From assembly GCF_905220565.1 (NCBI RefSeq), contig NC_059402.1:2543501-2607500 (forward strand): a DNA stretch of 64,000 nucleotides, read 5' to 3'. Origin of the DNA: Melitaea cinxia. Taxonomy: Eukaryota > Arthropoda > Insecta > Lepidoptera > Nymphalidae. Below are positions 23,111-35,195 of the stretch, in pieces. Every line of letters begins with the position of its first letter. The stretch's first letter is position 1. A program made the position numbers and the translations under genes. Under the pieces are notes generated by a model. That model was not told the DNA's origin, made no database searches, and saw only the letters and a program-made list of their open reading frames with translations.

Positions 23111-24471
23111 TATATAAGCGTACGGCGTGAAAACTGGTTCGATTTATAAAAATAAGTCATAGAGTTCAAGACCTTTCAAGGAACGGTTTATTATGGTATA
23201 CTGAAAATATGTATGTATGTATTATGTGAATTGTTTAAATAATAAGCTGAGTCCCGCGTTAGTCCCTTTGTCACTTATAAGAAGACTATAACGCAAAGCT
23301 GACAGCCCTTAACGTATTTATAGTATATTTAAGGAAATATGGGCCAAGGACGTTTTATTTGATAGTACACACACAATGATAGAAAATTAAGGTTTCGATG
23401 GCGTATGGAGGTACTCTGTGAGAACTATATTGAAGGTCGTCTAAAAGTTAGAAGAGACATAATATAAGATCAAGATTAGTTACAAGGATTTATGCATAAT
23501 TTACCAAATAGCAATGTGAATTAAAAATATTCTATAGCTTGTGAGTTTTAGGCTCTTCAAGTTATATTGTTTAACAAATTTGCTAAATGCAAATTAACTC
23601 AAACTATTCTTTTTTCAAGTAAATGTTTGTTCGAAACTAAGATTTTACTCAGAATAATCAGCAAGAAATTTAAATTTTACTATTGTAAAAACTGTCAATA
23701 CATTATGTCATAATCGTAAACCTTGTCACGAGTCTTAAAGAAAGTGCAGTGCTTTTCAACTTTAAATCTTTGTCATGTATATAAATTTGTCCTTTGGGTA
23801 AAGAGTTCCAGAGATCTTGAATATTAAAATTTATATCGATCTATAGTTCTTGTATCTATCACTATTATGTCGGATTTCTTCCTTTTTACCCGTTACGGTA
23901 GCTTTTTTCTTACGTTGATAACACCTTTATGTAACATTGGACTTATATCATTATTTTTTGCATAAATATTTAATACAAAAACATACAGACTAGAGAGGGG
24001 AAACGAGCCCACAAACAGGAGTGGAAAACAGACCCTTGGACAAGTACGCCAACGGCCAATCAATTTTATTGATATAAATTGTTATTAAAATTATACCAAT
24101 AATAAGTAAGTGAAATAGAAGTAATGTTTGTTTACATGTTAAACGTGAGCTAATGATCAACCGTATGACAAACACATTCTACTATTGAATCACAACACGA
24201 CGATTACAAGAATGACTATCTAATGATTGACATCTAATCGATAAATCTAATCGGAATAGTAGCATCGATTTGCTTAATGAAAGAAACCCGTTAGTTGGCT
24301 TTGTTTTTTTTATACATGTTCTATAGTTTTTAACTAAATTGTATGATAAATATTAGCGGAGATAGTACATAGTACAAGTAAACAAATTAAAAAAAAATCC
24401 GACCTACTTGACAATTATCGTTATGTTTTGGACAATTCACACACTATCTTTGAAAATTATAGCTTATGTTT

Positions 24472-25075
24472 TTAACCCACTGCCAAAAAAGGAGGAGGTT
24501 CTCAATTCGACTGTATTTTTTTAATGTATGTGACTTCAGAACTTTTGACTGGGTGGACCGATTTCGACAAAAATGTTTTTAATCGAAAGGTGGTGTGTGT
24601 CATTTAGTCCTATTTAAATTTATTTGAGATCTAACAACTACTTTTCGAGTTATATCTAATAATGCGTTTTTACTTGACGCTTTTTTCGTCGACCTACGTT
24701 GTATTATACCACATATTTTTTTACTGGATGTACCGATTTTGATAATTCTTTTTTTGGTGAAAAGGAGATATCTTTAGTTTAGTACCATGATAAGGAAACC
24801 AGGATCTGATGATGGGATCCTAGAGAAATCGAGGGAAACTCTCGAAAATCCGCATAACTTTTTACTGGGTGTACCGATTTTGATAATTTTTAATTTAATC
24901 AAAAGCTGATGTTTGTCATGTGGTCACATTTAAATTTTATCGAGATCTGATAACTAATTTTTGAGTAATCTTTGACAAGACGTAGTTACTTGACTATTTT
25001 TTCGTCGATCTACGTTGTATTACTCTTCGATGTAATTAAAGTCGGTTTTTTTTTTCGTTTGCGAGCAAACACAAT
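24472..25075 (+). repeat. 'GGAGGAGGTTCTCAATTC' repeat, long copy
   Basis: Starts CTGCCAAAAAAGGAGGAGGT, has TTTTTACTGGATGTACCGAT twice (near 24720 and 24865) and ends TTTCGTTTGCGAGCAAACAC. It contains about 130 bp of extra sequence compared with 9480-9985. Confidence 0.85.
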
Positions 25076-25464
25076 TATTATTTATTTATAATATAATACG
25101 GAACGAAAATAAACGTTTGTTAGTATCAAAAAATATAGTTAATTATTTCAATGTTTCAATTAATAAATAAACTTCGGTAGAATAATATTTTTGAACAAAT
25201 TAGGGTCGCTGTCACAAAAATGGCACTACGGTGGTTGTCTGTGTAATGATGTAGGGCGGGGATTCCCAGCTGTCATCCGTCGTAACCGAGAATTATGGCG
25301 GCAAATAACGAGGTACGATACGATAATGATTTCGCTAATGATGTATCTAATTGGGGATGTCAATTTGAATCATTCCCGTGTCCATATATGTGTCTATATA
25401 TGTGTTTGTATATATTATTTTAATGTACACCTTTATGCCGCTTTATTCTTATCCATGTCCTTTT

Positions 25465-25535
25465 TCTAAAGGTGATCTGGAAGAGATCGCCCTTATCTTT
25501 AGCGATAAGACCGCCTTTTGTACACATCTTTTTTT
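25465..25535 (+). repeat. Short repeat ('CTGGAAGAGATCGC...')
   Basis: GGTGATCTGGAAGAGATCGC, TAGCGATAAGACCGCCTTTT. Reverse copies lie at 5435-5495 and 20945-21010. Confidence 0.5.
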
Positions 25536-25867
25536 GCATATTATATGTTACATGTATTGTTTCTGGTTGTACAACAAGGTATGTATTTTGTATTGTCCAG
25601 TTAAAAAATAATGAATTCGACTTGTGTCTTCAATATTGTGTGTAAAAAATTGATTGATTATCGAGTATTAACTAAAGTTTTTTTAATACTAATCAACTGC
25701 CAAATTAGCATATAGATAAATAATAAACATGGAAATTACCTAAATGTCTATGGGAATGAACCAACCACATTACTTAATAAATAGGTTATCTGATATACAA
25801 GTCATTATATCTACTAAATCAGTAAGTTATATAAAAATGTGTGATGTTCTTCAATAATATTATTATT

Positions 25868-26095
25868 AACTAGCTGTGCCCGCGACTTCATCCGCGTGGA
25901 ATATAAAGAAATAGTTATTGTGCAGTTCGCAGAGTTATGAAATAAAATAAAATCTATAATAAAAGCAGCCTTAGTTACTCCTTATTACATCAGCTATCTT
26001 CCAGTGAAAGTCCCGTTAAAATCGGTCTAGCCGTTTCAGAAATTAGCCGGAACAAACAGACAGACAGACAGACAAAAATTGTAAAAAATGTTATT
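25868..26095 (+). repeat. 'CTAGCTGTGCCCGCGACTTC' repeat
   Basis: Ends in GCCGGAACAAACAGACAGAC and a CAGA run. A reverse copy is at 27195-27412 and a further copy at 36595-36765. Confidence 0.8.
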
Positions 26096-26559
26096 TTAAA
26101 CAATAAGAAAAAAATATATAATAATAAAAATATAATCATAGTATCAAATTAAAATTAAATTACTCTTTATTCTTGTGTCAATCAAAACTTACAGTTAAGA
26201 ATATAAAATACTAGAAGCATATTTAAATATAACCTTCAACTCTCAAACAACTACGTCATCTACAATTTTAGGATTTAAATAATTGATATTACCTATAATT
26301 AAATTGCCCACATAACAAACCCTACACCGTTTCCTATCTATCGTAATATTTGCATATACATATTATGTATTATTTATCACAGGCGAGAGAGCAGGCGATG
26401 TTCAAACAATGACGCGCGTGTTGCGGTTCGGTGCTCGACCGTTTTTTGATTCACGCGATCAGAATGCCGTTGGCTTTTTTTCTGTTTCCATTGTAAAATG
26501 ATTTACGAGAACTTTTAAATATGAATAAAATACATAATATCCTTTTCAATTATACGACT

Positions 26560-26615
26560 ATGGTAGCAAACAAGCGTATGTTACCTCTGACAGTAAGCGG
26601 TTGTATTGCCAATGG
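26560..26615 (-). repeat. Fragment of the 'CGCTTACCATCAGGTG' SINE
   Basis: GCAAACAAGCGTATG and CAGTAAGCGGTTG match the reversed SINE end. Confidence 0.4.
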
Positions 26616-26984
26616 GTAAATGTAAAATGAAAAAGACTTATATTATAAAAATAACGTAAAAATTTTAATTATGACATAAAATTTATTCTTATAATTATTT
26701 ATAATAATAATAATAATTATTATTATTTTTAATGTTACAATCATTCATTCATTAGCCTTAGTCCGTCTATTGCAGACGATTTAGACAGTGTCAGACAGAC
26801 ACTGTGTCGCCTAGGACACTCTTCAGGAAAACGCGTTGCCTAAGCTCTGCACTATTTTCTCGACCTCACTGGCTAAGCCCACAGGAACGAATGAATCAAT
26901 ACGTGTGGAGCCAGTTCAGCTACAGGAGTCTTTCGCATTTTAGAGCTATGCCACAAATGCTTGACGGATACCCCAATCTGGGTT

Positions 26985-27118
26985 GGGTATGATCTATTCC
27001 GTCCTATTATGTTCTATTCTGGTCTATTCCATTTTATTCCGTCCTATTCAGTTTTATGCTACTCTATTCCGTTCTATATCATTCTTTTCTTTTCTATTCT
27101 GGTTTATTCTGGTAATAA
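26985..27118 (+). repeat. Degenerate pentamer array (TATTC/TCTAT)n
   Basis: About 25 units of 5 bp built on C-TATTC, T-TCTAT and variants (TCTATTCCGTCCTATTATGT and so on). It follows an unclassified repeat-like segment at 26755-26984. Confidence 0.8.
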
Positions 27119-27194
27119 TTCTAGACAAATAAATGAAATTATAGTGTTTTACTTTATGCATATTGATGTATACACGGAACACATACCAAAATAA

Positions 27195-27412
27195 AGTTTT
27201 TACAATTTTTGTCTGTTTGTTCCAGCTAAACTCTGAAACGAGTCTACCGATTTTTATGGGACTTTCACTGAAAGGTAGCTGATGTAATAAGAAAGTAACT
27301 TGAGCTACTTTTATTTATTTTAGAAATTTATTTATTTTATAACTACGAATTGAACTATAACTTTTTTGTTAAATTCCACGCGGATGAAGTCGCGGGCACA
27401 GCGAGTACAAAA
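27195..27412 (-). repeat. 'CTAGCTGTGCCCGCGACTTC' repeat, reversed
   Basis: Ends CGCGGATGAAGTCGCGGGCA. It is the reverse of 25868-26095, so the two copies face each other across about 1.1 kb. Confidence 0.8.
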
Positions 27413-28299
27413 TATTACCAACCTGACAATATTATTTCAAATTTTAATAACCAAACGCTTGTATGACAAATTGTTTTAAACATAATGTTAAATTAGGTTC
27501 TCTCGCTTCCACGTTCTTGACCAATATTCATGAAACAAAAGAAAAATATTAAAACTCCCAATCATTAACTATATCTTTATATTAATCTGCAGTGTTTCAT
27601 ACAGTTAATTTTTACTATTTAAAAAGGTTTTTGACAGTTGAATAATATTTGGAATCAGTGTTATAGATGATAAAGATGATACAGGGCTTAGAAGAAATAA
27701 AATAAGAAAAACGTAGTCATATATAACCTTTTCTCTAAAGTATCTCTTTCTTATTGAATTTTTACAATTATATTATGTATATTTTAAAATACATGTTTGT
27801 AAGGAAATTAAAAAATTACGAAAATAGATTTTTTATTTCATTTTTATGATCTATGTGTAACGCTATGCGTCTAGGATCAAGTACGCTTCATCCTAGTTAT
27901 GAGTAGACTGTATTCCACGCAATTGTAACTAAAAAAAAAATAACTATTTTTAAAAACAACATACGAAATACTCTACGAACCATAACGAACTTTAAAACCC
28001 ATGTACCTAACAATTACCGATGGCATCCATTACCATGGATAACCTTCAAAATGTTCAACATTAGGCTCAACGGACGGATAGACAAAAAACAATTGCTATA
28101 ATTATTATAAGTGGCGGACGCAGGCACCGATGCCCAGTGCTTTATACGCAGTCGCGGAATCCGAGCGTCGTTCTAATAATATTTATATTATTTATACGAA
28201 AATAATTAATTACGATACGAAATTAATATTCTTTTTATAAAAAAAAATAATTTAAAAAATATAGAAGAAAATGCATAGCAGATAGACAATAAAATATTA

Positions 28300-28376
28300 T
28301 TTATTTATAGCAAACAGGTTGTATGCTGATGCGGTCAGTGCCTTGTGTTGAGATGCGTTAGTGCATACGTCTGAAT
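28300..28376 (+). promoter_or_regulatory. Core promoter and 5' UTR of the secreted-protein gene
   Basis: A TATA-like TTATTTATAG (28301-28310) lies about 30 bp before GGTCAGTGCC. That contains the arthropod initiator TCAGT, with its A at 28337. A start there gives a 40-base leader to the ATG at 28377. Spacing and motifs fit a TATA/Inr promoter; this is inferred from sequence only. Confidence 0.5.
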
Positions 28377-28397
28377 ATGGAACGATTTACGATTTTG
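28377..28397 (+). CDS. Secreted D/R-Y/G-rich protein, exon 1 (signal peptide start)
   Basis: Seven codons, MERFTIL, then donor TTG|GTATGT in phase 0. An in-frame TAG lies at 28359-28361, so the start cannot be further upstream in this exon. Joined to exon 2 it gives MERFTILIISIAVCIVQCQ, a textbook signal peptide: charged N-end, hydrophobic core, small or polar cleavage area near residues 18-19. No single open frame covers this exon because it is so short. Confidence 0.8.
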
Positions 28398-28949
28398 GTA
28401 TGTATTTTATTTATTCTGCGATAATATAACTTTAACTTTATTTTTAAATATTTAAGAAAGAAATTGTATTTAATTTATTTGTGAATAACGTTTAAGCGAC
28501 TAATTTATGCTAACAATTAATAAAGATAAAACAGGTCGCAATCCAAAATTAAATCTTACAAAAATCGCAATAACTTAATTACTTTTTTGTTTGCATTTGC
28601 TTAAGTTATCATTTGTTGTGATTATTAATTATTCCTTATTATAATTATTCCTTATTATGTAATCAGTAAAACCCTGAATTTAAATTATTTTACTATTAAC
28701 GGTTATTACGAGCACAAATAAAATGTAAATATTTTGAACACAAATAAGTTTCCCACAATAATGTATTACAAAAACAACAAAAAACCTTTGAAGGAATTTC
28801 CGTTTTATTTTTTTATTCAAAATAAATGTATTTTTTTTTATTTTAAAAATTAGAACAAGACAACCTTCTGCATTTTTTTTTAAATTTAAAAAACTATTTA
28901 TTCTCTTTGCTTATCTATACGACATATAGCCCAAAAATATTAAAAAAAA

Positions 28950-29168
28950 AAATATGAGTAAACGCTTCACAGTCAACGGCCCCCAGTAGGATTATCTCCA
29001 GTGTCCAGGGCTCCGGAAACACACAGAATACACAAGCACAAACGCCCAGATCACGGCAAATATCTGTGTGGCCAATACAAATGTTTGCCATGTGCGGGGA
29101 TCGAACCCGCAACCGCCAACGCAACAGCTACAGACCAGTGCTGCGACCGTTGCGCTAACGCGTCGTCA
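28950..29168 (-). repeat. tRNA-SINE with a different tail
   Basis: The head, in reverse, has GGGGATCGAACCCGCAACCG and CCGTTGCGCTAACGCGTCGT. The tail CGCTTCACAGTCAACGGC recurs at 42468-42580, not in the 42786 type. Confidence 0.75.
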
Positions 29169-29879
29169 AATACTTACATCTATACTTATTCTTTGCTTTA
29201 TAATATATACCTTTTATTCATTGTCAATGCTGTGATTATAAAGTGATTACATATAATACATACGATTACAGTACAGTAAACAATGATTTATGTGTAGCGT
29301 AGATTACATTAGGTTTATTTAATAGCGCCTAAGGCTATATTAATGCGATAAACTGTAGCTACGATTGGCGTAATGATTGCAACAATTGGATGTTACGCTA
29401 GCGGTGGCAAATTCAACCATGACAAATATTAGTACAATCTAGTTACTAATGTTTGGAGTTGTCTGGATTTTTATGTTAAGGATTTTGGACCCTCGACACA
29501 GGGTGGGAATGTACCTATAAGTAATTACTCTGATACTTGACGAATCAATAGTAATTTTGAGGCCCACTTAAATAATTATATATTTTTTTTGGATAATTTT
29601 ATGTATTTCCATATTTTTCCCCTCTTTTTGTTATCTCGTCTATTATTCTTTTGTTTTATTTTGTGTAAGTGTAGGTCTTTGTAGTTGACAGAGACTCAAT
29701 AATGAGCTTAATAATATGTTCTGTGAACATTCTCAAATGTTACTAAATATAATTTTATATATTCATAATGAGTATATATATTTATTTGTCTATAGTCTAT
29801 TTATTTGTCTATAGTCTATGCATAATAAAATCATAACCGACCGATGTCTGTGCACGAGCGGTGTTTAGTAAGTTATAGC

Positions 29880-29965
29880 TATTACTATATACCACCCAGA
29901 CTAAGGCGGGAATCGAACCCGCAACCCGCGTAGCAGGACCACTACAAACTGCGTCAACGGGCTAG
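29880..29965 (-). repeat. tRNA-SINE head fragment
   Basis: GGGAATCGAACCCGCAACCC is a reversed B box, and AACTGCGTCAACGGGC a reversed A-box region. Confidence 0.55.
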
Positions 29966-31524
29966 TCAGTAGTATAAAGCTAATTACATTCATGAATAAA
30001 AAAGATAATAAACAGATAAGATAAAAATTAGTTATAAATGCAAATATTACGTATAGGATCACAATTGCACTCATTGAGCATGACCTCCGTAGACAATGGT
30101 ATGATGTCACGTAGGGCTCCGAATACAGGCCTTGGGGTAATTACTAAGCTATTGTGATTTTTTTTCGTCCACGTTAAATTAATTACACTACGTGGTTTAT
30201 CAATATTAATCTGCTACAGTTAAAAAAAATAAAAATGACATCGAATTTTTTGTTTTTTTTTTATGGGTATAAAGTTTTTGATGGAAATAATGTATTTTAA
30301 TCATGTCAAAATAAAATGTCTTTTTACTGCATATATGTGAGTTAAACAAAATCATAATAATATTTATTCAGTACTTCTGAATTGCCTATATTTAATATAA
30401 AATGATAAAAATAACGACTTGTATATCAATACTTGAAACATAAATTGGTTTATATAACATATGTGAATAGTCAATACAAATCCCGGAAACAAAACATCGA
30501 CAAAAACAAAAGTGGAAATACTAATTACCACTGCTATTATAAAGTTCATTATTACTAGATGCAACGCAATCATAAATTGACTGATGTTATCGAAGACGAG
30601 CCGTTTACTACAATTTAAAAGTGTCAAAGTAAAATCATCCTTATTGCTATAGTGAAATAAAATATTTTTGATTTGTTTTAATATTAATAAATTATAATAA
30701 ATGATTATATTTTAAGAAGTGATATTTTTTACATATAATTGTGCTGGCTCGTAGACAAAAACTAAACCGACTTAAGTTATATCGACGAGTAAATTATAAT
30801 CTGGGGGCACGGTAGTGCCCCCGCCAAGACGAGCAAAAAAAAAAAAAAAAAAAAAAAAAAACGAAAAGCACTACCTATCTTTTCTCGAAGCGCTTCGTCG
30901 TTTTTTTGAACCCTCATAACTTGGGTTTGGATTATACCAGATAAACAAAATTCTGGGGATATGATGTGAATAGCGGACTTATTAAACATATAAAGTTTCA
31001 ATTGCATAGCTCTTATACTTTAGATTTTATTGATACCTAAAAAACCCCGATTTCGTCACTCACTGATGATCATCAAAATTCATAGAGTACTTCCTGAAGT
31101 CCCAGAAAGCTGAAATTTGGTATGTAAGCTAGTATTAGTACACAAACATCAAAAAAATTCTAAAACTTGGAACTTTTACCCCCCAACCCCTTAAACTAGG
31201 AGATGGAAGTTTGTATGAGACTTCCGCAAATTTTGATGCTAGAGGTCTGAAAATTGATATAGGGACTCCTTGTTATTAATAATAATAATAAAATACATAA
31301 AAAATAAAAATCGGTTATTAGTTTATGTCGAAAATTTACATTTTGTAATTTTGGTATTTAAGTTTTGGCGGAAGTCACCGTTTGCATATCAGTTCAACAT
31401 AAAATCAAAAACAGCGTGCTTAAACCGAATATTGTGAAGATTGGATGATATTTATGGTATAAAATGTGTCGGAGGTAAAATGCAGCTATAATATTGTCAT
31501 AAGCAACTTACAAAAAGAAGTGAA

Positions 31525-32000
31525 ATCCCACCAAAAACATTCTCATGTAAAATGTTGCCAAGACGAGATCATATGGCTCGCACTGTCAAAAAGTTATCAG
31601 ATCTCACGTAGAGCCAAGCTTCTAACTCTACACGCCCTAACTCTACAAGCCCTAATTTCACAAACTCTACACCTTAGTCAAAATATGTGGCTTGGCCGTT
31701 ACCAACTTACCATCCATGCTGTCCCGCGACGGGGCCAAAATGAAGAGGCAGGGGGCAGAATTGCCAGCAGCAGTAGTCCACCTTACCAGCAGTTGTAGTC
31801 TACAACAGCGGCCGGTAGTAACGAAACGGCCAAGCCACATATTTTGACTAAGGTGTAGAGTTTGTGAAATTAGGGCTTGTAGAGTTAGGGCGTGTAGAGT
31901 TAGAAGCTTGGCTCTACGTGAGATCTGATAACTTTTTGACAGTGCGAGCCATATGATCTCGTCTTGGCAACATTTTACATGAGAATGTTTTTGGTGGGAT
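31525..32000. repeat. Perfect 176-bp inverted repeat with 124-bp spacer
   Basis: The left arm 31525-31700 (ATCCCACCAAAAACATTCTC ... GTGGCTTGGCCGTT) and the right arm 31825-32000 are exact reverse complements by my reading. The arms contain short internal repeats (CTCTACA(C/A)GCCCTAA). The transcript of intron 1 would fold into a 176-bp hairpin. There is no clear target-site duplication. It is either a fold-back element or a recent inverted duplication. Confidence 0.93.
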
Positions 32001-32029
32001 ATAATATATATATATAATAAATAAATTAT

Positions 32030-32240
32030 ACAACGAAAAAATAGTCAAGTAAATACGCGTTATCAAAGATGACTTAAAAAGTACTCATTAGATCTCAATC
32101 AAATTTAAATAGGACTACATGACACGCACCATCTTTCGATATAAAAAAAACATCAAAATCGGTTCACCCAGTCAAAAGTTCTGAGTTAATATACATAAAA
32201 AAATACAATTATACTCCTCCTTTTTTAAAAGTCAGTTATA
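32030..32240 (-). repeat. 'GGAGGAGGTTCTCAATTC' repeat, reversed fragment
   Basis: CGAAAAAATAGTCAAGTAAA, CACCCAGTCAAAAGTTCTGA and ACTCCTCCTTTTTTAAAAGT are reverse-strand pieces of the 9480-9985 unit. It ends about 210 bp before exon 2. Confidence 0.8.
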
Positions 32241-32452
32241 AATATTCCTATTCCTTTGATTTTAGTTGTCTGTGTAAATATCAAGTAGTTTTCATATATA
32301 GTAGTAGCCTAAGAACCTAATCATTTATTTAGTGCTGAAATTATTATTAACAAAAAGAAAGAAAAAAAGTATTTTTTAAATATTCAGGTTTGATTTTTTT
32401 TCTTTCTGTTCCAATCACACACATATAAATAACTCTAAATATTACCTTTCAG

Positions 32453-33159
32453 ATAATATCCATTGCAGTATGCATTGTTCAGTGTCAAGAAGAAGATGAT
32501 ACTGTATTGTCTGCTGTGCTAACTCCGGGCCAGAATCTAATTCGACAGGAGAGGAGTTACTACGAAAGATACGGGAGTGCCCGACCGTATGACAGACTAG
32601 ACGACAGACCGTCAAGATGTGGTCGTTGTGACGACGATGACGACGATTACGACAGGGGACGTGACAGAGATGACGATCGACGATCTAACAGACCGACACA
32701 AAACAACAGATATGACAGGAACAACAATGATGATGACGATAGAAGATACGATAATGACAGAAACAACAGTAACAAGAACGGTACCGACGACGAAAACGAC
32801 GACAAGAAGCGTCCTCATGATGACAGAAATAGGGATAAACATTACGGAGGCAGGCGAGACAAGCACAGAAACAGATATGACGACAGAGACAGGTATAGCC
32901 CAGATTACTACGACAGATTCCTTAGAGACCCGTACAGGGATAGGGATCGGTATTACGAGGAACCGTATCCCAGGAGACCTAGTTACGGCAGATATCCTCC
33001 CTATCCTTATGATAGATATGATGATTATGGTGGAGGATATGATCGATATGGTTCGGGATACAGAAGCCCGTATTATGAGGAAAGATATAACAGAGGGGGT
33101 GGATATGACGACGCTTACGGAGGTTATGGTCCAGGAGTAGGAAGAGGTCCACACGAGAG
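32453..33159 (+). CDS. Secreted D/R-Y/G-rich protein, exon 2 (main exon)
   Basis: It follows ATTACCTTTCAG and ends GAG-AG|GTGAGT. It encodes residues 8-242 plus two bases of Arg243. The first residues complete the signal peptide (IISIAVCIVQCQEEDD). Next comes LSAVLTPGQNLIRQERSYYE, then RCGRCDDDDDDYDRGRDRDD and about 100 residues of Asp/Arg/Asn/Lys repeats. The exon then shifts to PYPRRPSYGRYPPYPYDRYD and Gly/Tyr-rich sequence. Charges nearly balance along the acidic-basic part. The biased codons (GAY, AGR) also keep other frames and the antisense strand open; those are shadows. Confidence 0.92.
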
Positions 33160-34064
33160 GTGAGTATATTCAATTATATATTATAATATTTACTATGGTG
33201 TCGAAAAAAGACTTAGTTATTATCTATGTTTACTGCTTGTACTGCTCTAGGTAGTCACTGTAGCTTTGTAGCCCTCGAGAAAAGGGCGATAAACTATCTC
33301 ATTTTAATAAGCTGATATTTTTTTATTTCAAGCTTGAAGTTCAAATATACGCGTTTGTAAACAAAATGTTCTGTTCTTATTATAGAAATTTGGATTTTTT
33401 TCAATAAATCAACCAAAAAATTACTTTAATGAGCGATTGTGGATAGAATGCATAGGACATTTTTTTTTATGTTTACCTGAAAATTTAATACTAATTGTTG
33501 GTTAATCAATCATTTGTTACTAATTTCACATTAAAATGCATCCAATAATATAAGCTTTAGAGATTTTGGAAATTTGAGACCTTTAACATTCAATTAAATC
33601 AATAAAATGATTAAAACAAAACGTATGTGATTTGAAAATTGCAATCAAAATCATACAAAATTAATACAATCCCCTCGTTTGCCATGAATTTCACCGTTAC
33701 TTTATAACGAGGTCACTGAACAATGACACTGAAATTCTATCATTATAGCTTCGAACACATCAATAGAGGAATTTTAACGCTTTCCCAACGAAATAGTATG
33801 AAATCATCCAAATGTTCATTGACCGATTTATAATGGAATGGATTGTAACGGCTTTACATCCTGCGTTTATTGATAACTATTGAATTTTTGGTTCATTGAA
33901 ATTAGTGAAAATAAAATAATAATGAACGGTTCATGAAAGAATCTATTTAATTAAATGTCTAAAAGTGAGATGTATTTCGTAATAATCATACAATACAATA
34001 TTATTTAACATAATAAAATATTGCTTATATGTTCCGTCTGGGTAAGTACCTTGAACTTACTTCT

Positions 34065-34200
34065 GTAAGATCACAGCTAAATACTACTGTTCTTGTGTAG
34101 TATCCAGGTGAGTAAGGTGGCCAGAGCTCCTGGAAAGGGTCGGGAGAAGGGTCAGCAACGCGCCATCTTTGCTGACCTAGATAACCAACCATTGCGTCTA
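34065..34200 (+). repeat. Fragment of the 'CGCTTACCATCAGGTG' SINE
   Basis: TTCTGTAAGATCACAGCTAA, TGAGTAAGGTGGCCAGAGCT and AGCAACGCGCC match that family's 5' half. Confidence 0.7.
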
Positions 34201-35067
34201 ACAGGAACAAAGTATTTAACAGAATTTATGTTAAAGTTGATACAAATCAAAATGTAGCTAATCTTATATAATCAAATATTAATAATCACTTTCTTTCATT
34301 ATAACTCTTTTTATAAAACGCAAACCGCAATATGGTTACAAATAAGTACATAAATACCTTTATTACAAAAAGATTATGTCAGGCAATTATCCAATTAGTA
34401 ACATTGTTTTTGATGCGTTATGATTTAATGCTCTAACAGTTAACGGTAAAAAATGTAATACTAACTTTACGTTTTATCTGCTGTATTGTTTTAATGATAA
34501 TGTGTTCCGTGTTAGTTTTTTTTTACAAAAAATTTATTTATTTCATGCCAGCACAGAACATGAGATGTGTGAAAAAATATAGGATATATTTTATTTTCTA
34601 GATCATATTGATATATGTCTTATCGTTACTCATAACCACAATCAAATTGGGTACAAGATTTAAAAAAAAAACCTTTTGAGTAAAAAACAAATATTCCGAT
34701 TTAGGAAATTATTTCGCACAAAATGGCCTCAGGATTTAAGTAAGACAAAAATGGCATATCAAAAAGACGCATTTAAAAATTAAACAAAAACAGCTTATAA
34801 TCTTTTATAACAAATGTCGGTAAAACCCAGCGAAGTAACGACGTCCATTATTGTATTTAATTACAATTTAAATGTATTTTAAAATATTATCGCAGACTTC
34901 CTAGTTATTAAAACACGTAAATAGAGATTTGTCTCAAGATATTCCACGATACAGCTGATTATCTAAACAGTAAATAGTCAATAATTTCGTCATGTTTCGT
35001 TAAGGGAAATTTTATGTAACTCTGTATATTTTGAAAGATATTTTGAGACATGTAGGTATATCTAGCG

Positions 35068-35195
35068 ACAAAGCCAGCCCTGCGGTCACCAACCCGCCTA
35101 CCCAGCGTGGTGACTATGGGCACAACACGTGAGTTCACGCCATTTTTGGCGCGAACTTGTGGAAGCTTATGTCCAGCAGTGGACTGTATTGATAA
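35068..35195 (+). repeat. 3' part of RTE-tailed SINE
   Basis: GCGACAAAGCCAGCCCTGCG to CCAGCAGTGGACTGTATTGA. Confidence 0.82.

Larger units (their letters stand above)
17280..28336. other. Intergenic region between the kinesin gene and the secreted-protein gene
   Basis: The two genes point away from each other. I found no exon with supporting splice sites here. It holds the repeats listed below. Stretches 18800-19920, 21050-22290 and 27420-28280 are AT-rich with nothing recognisable except short runs such as the CA-rich tract at 19544-19577. Segment 22290-22510 has a GC-richer repeat-like patch (CGCCCCGGGCCATGGCTATT) of unknown origin. Confidence 0.55.
28398..32452. other. Intron 1 of the secreted-protein gene
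   Basis: It holds two SINE fragments (28950-29165, 29880-29965), a long A run at 30837-30861, the perfect inverted repeat at 31525-32000 and a reversed 'GGAGGAGG' repeat at 32030-32240. Stretches 29200-29870 and 30000-31450 show nothing else. Confidence 0.65.

Noticed and set aside
25191..25611. Overlapping 92- and 77-residue frames
   Set aside because: They end in a dispersed repeat (25465-25535), lack splice signals and have low-complexity Tyr/Ile/Cys content.
31466..31798. 110-residue plus-strand frame
   Set aside because: It lies across the left arm and spacer of the perfect inverted repeat, and its sequence is explained by that repeat.
32612..33154. Long open frames in the +2 frame (173 residues) and on the antisense strand (180 residues) over exon 2
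   Set aside because: They arise from the biased GAY/AGR codons of the real frame. Their predicted proteins are Thr/Met/Ile- or Val/Ile/Ser-monotonous and have no splice or start support.
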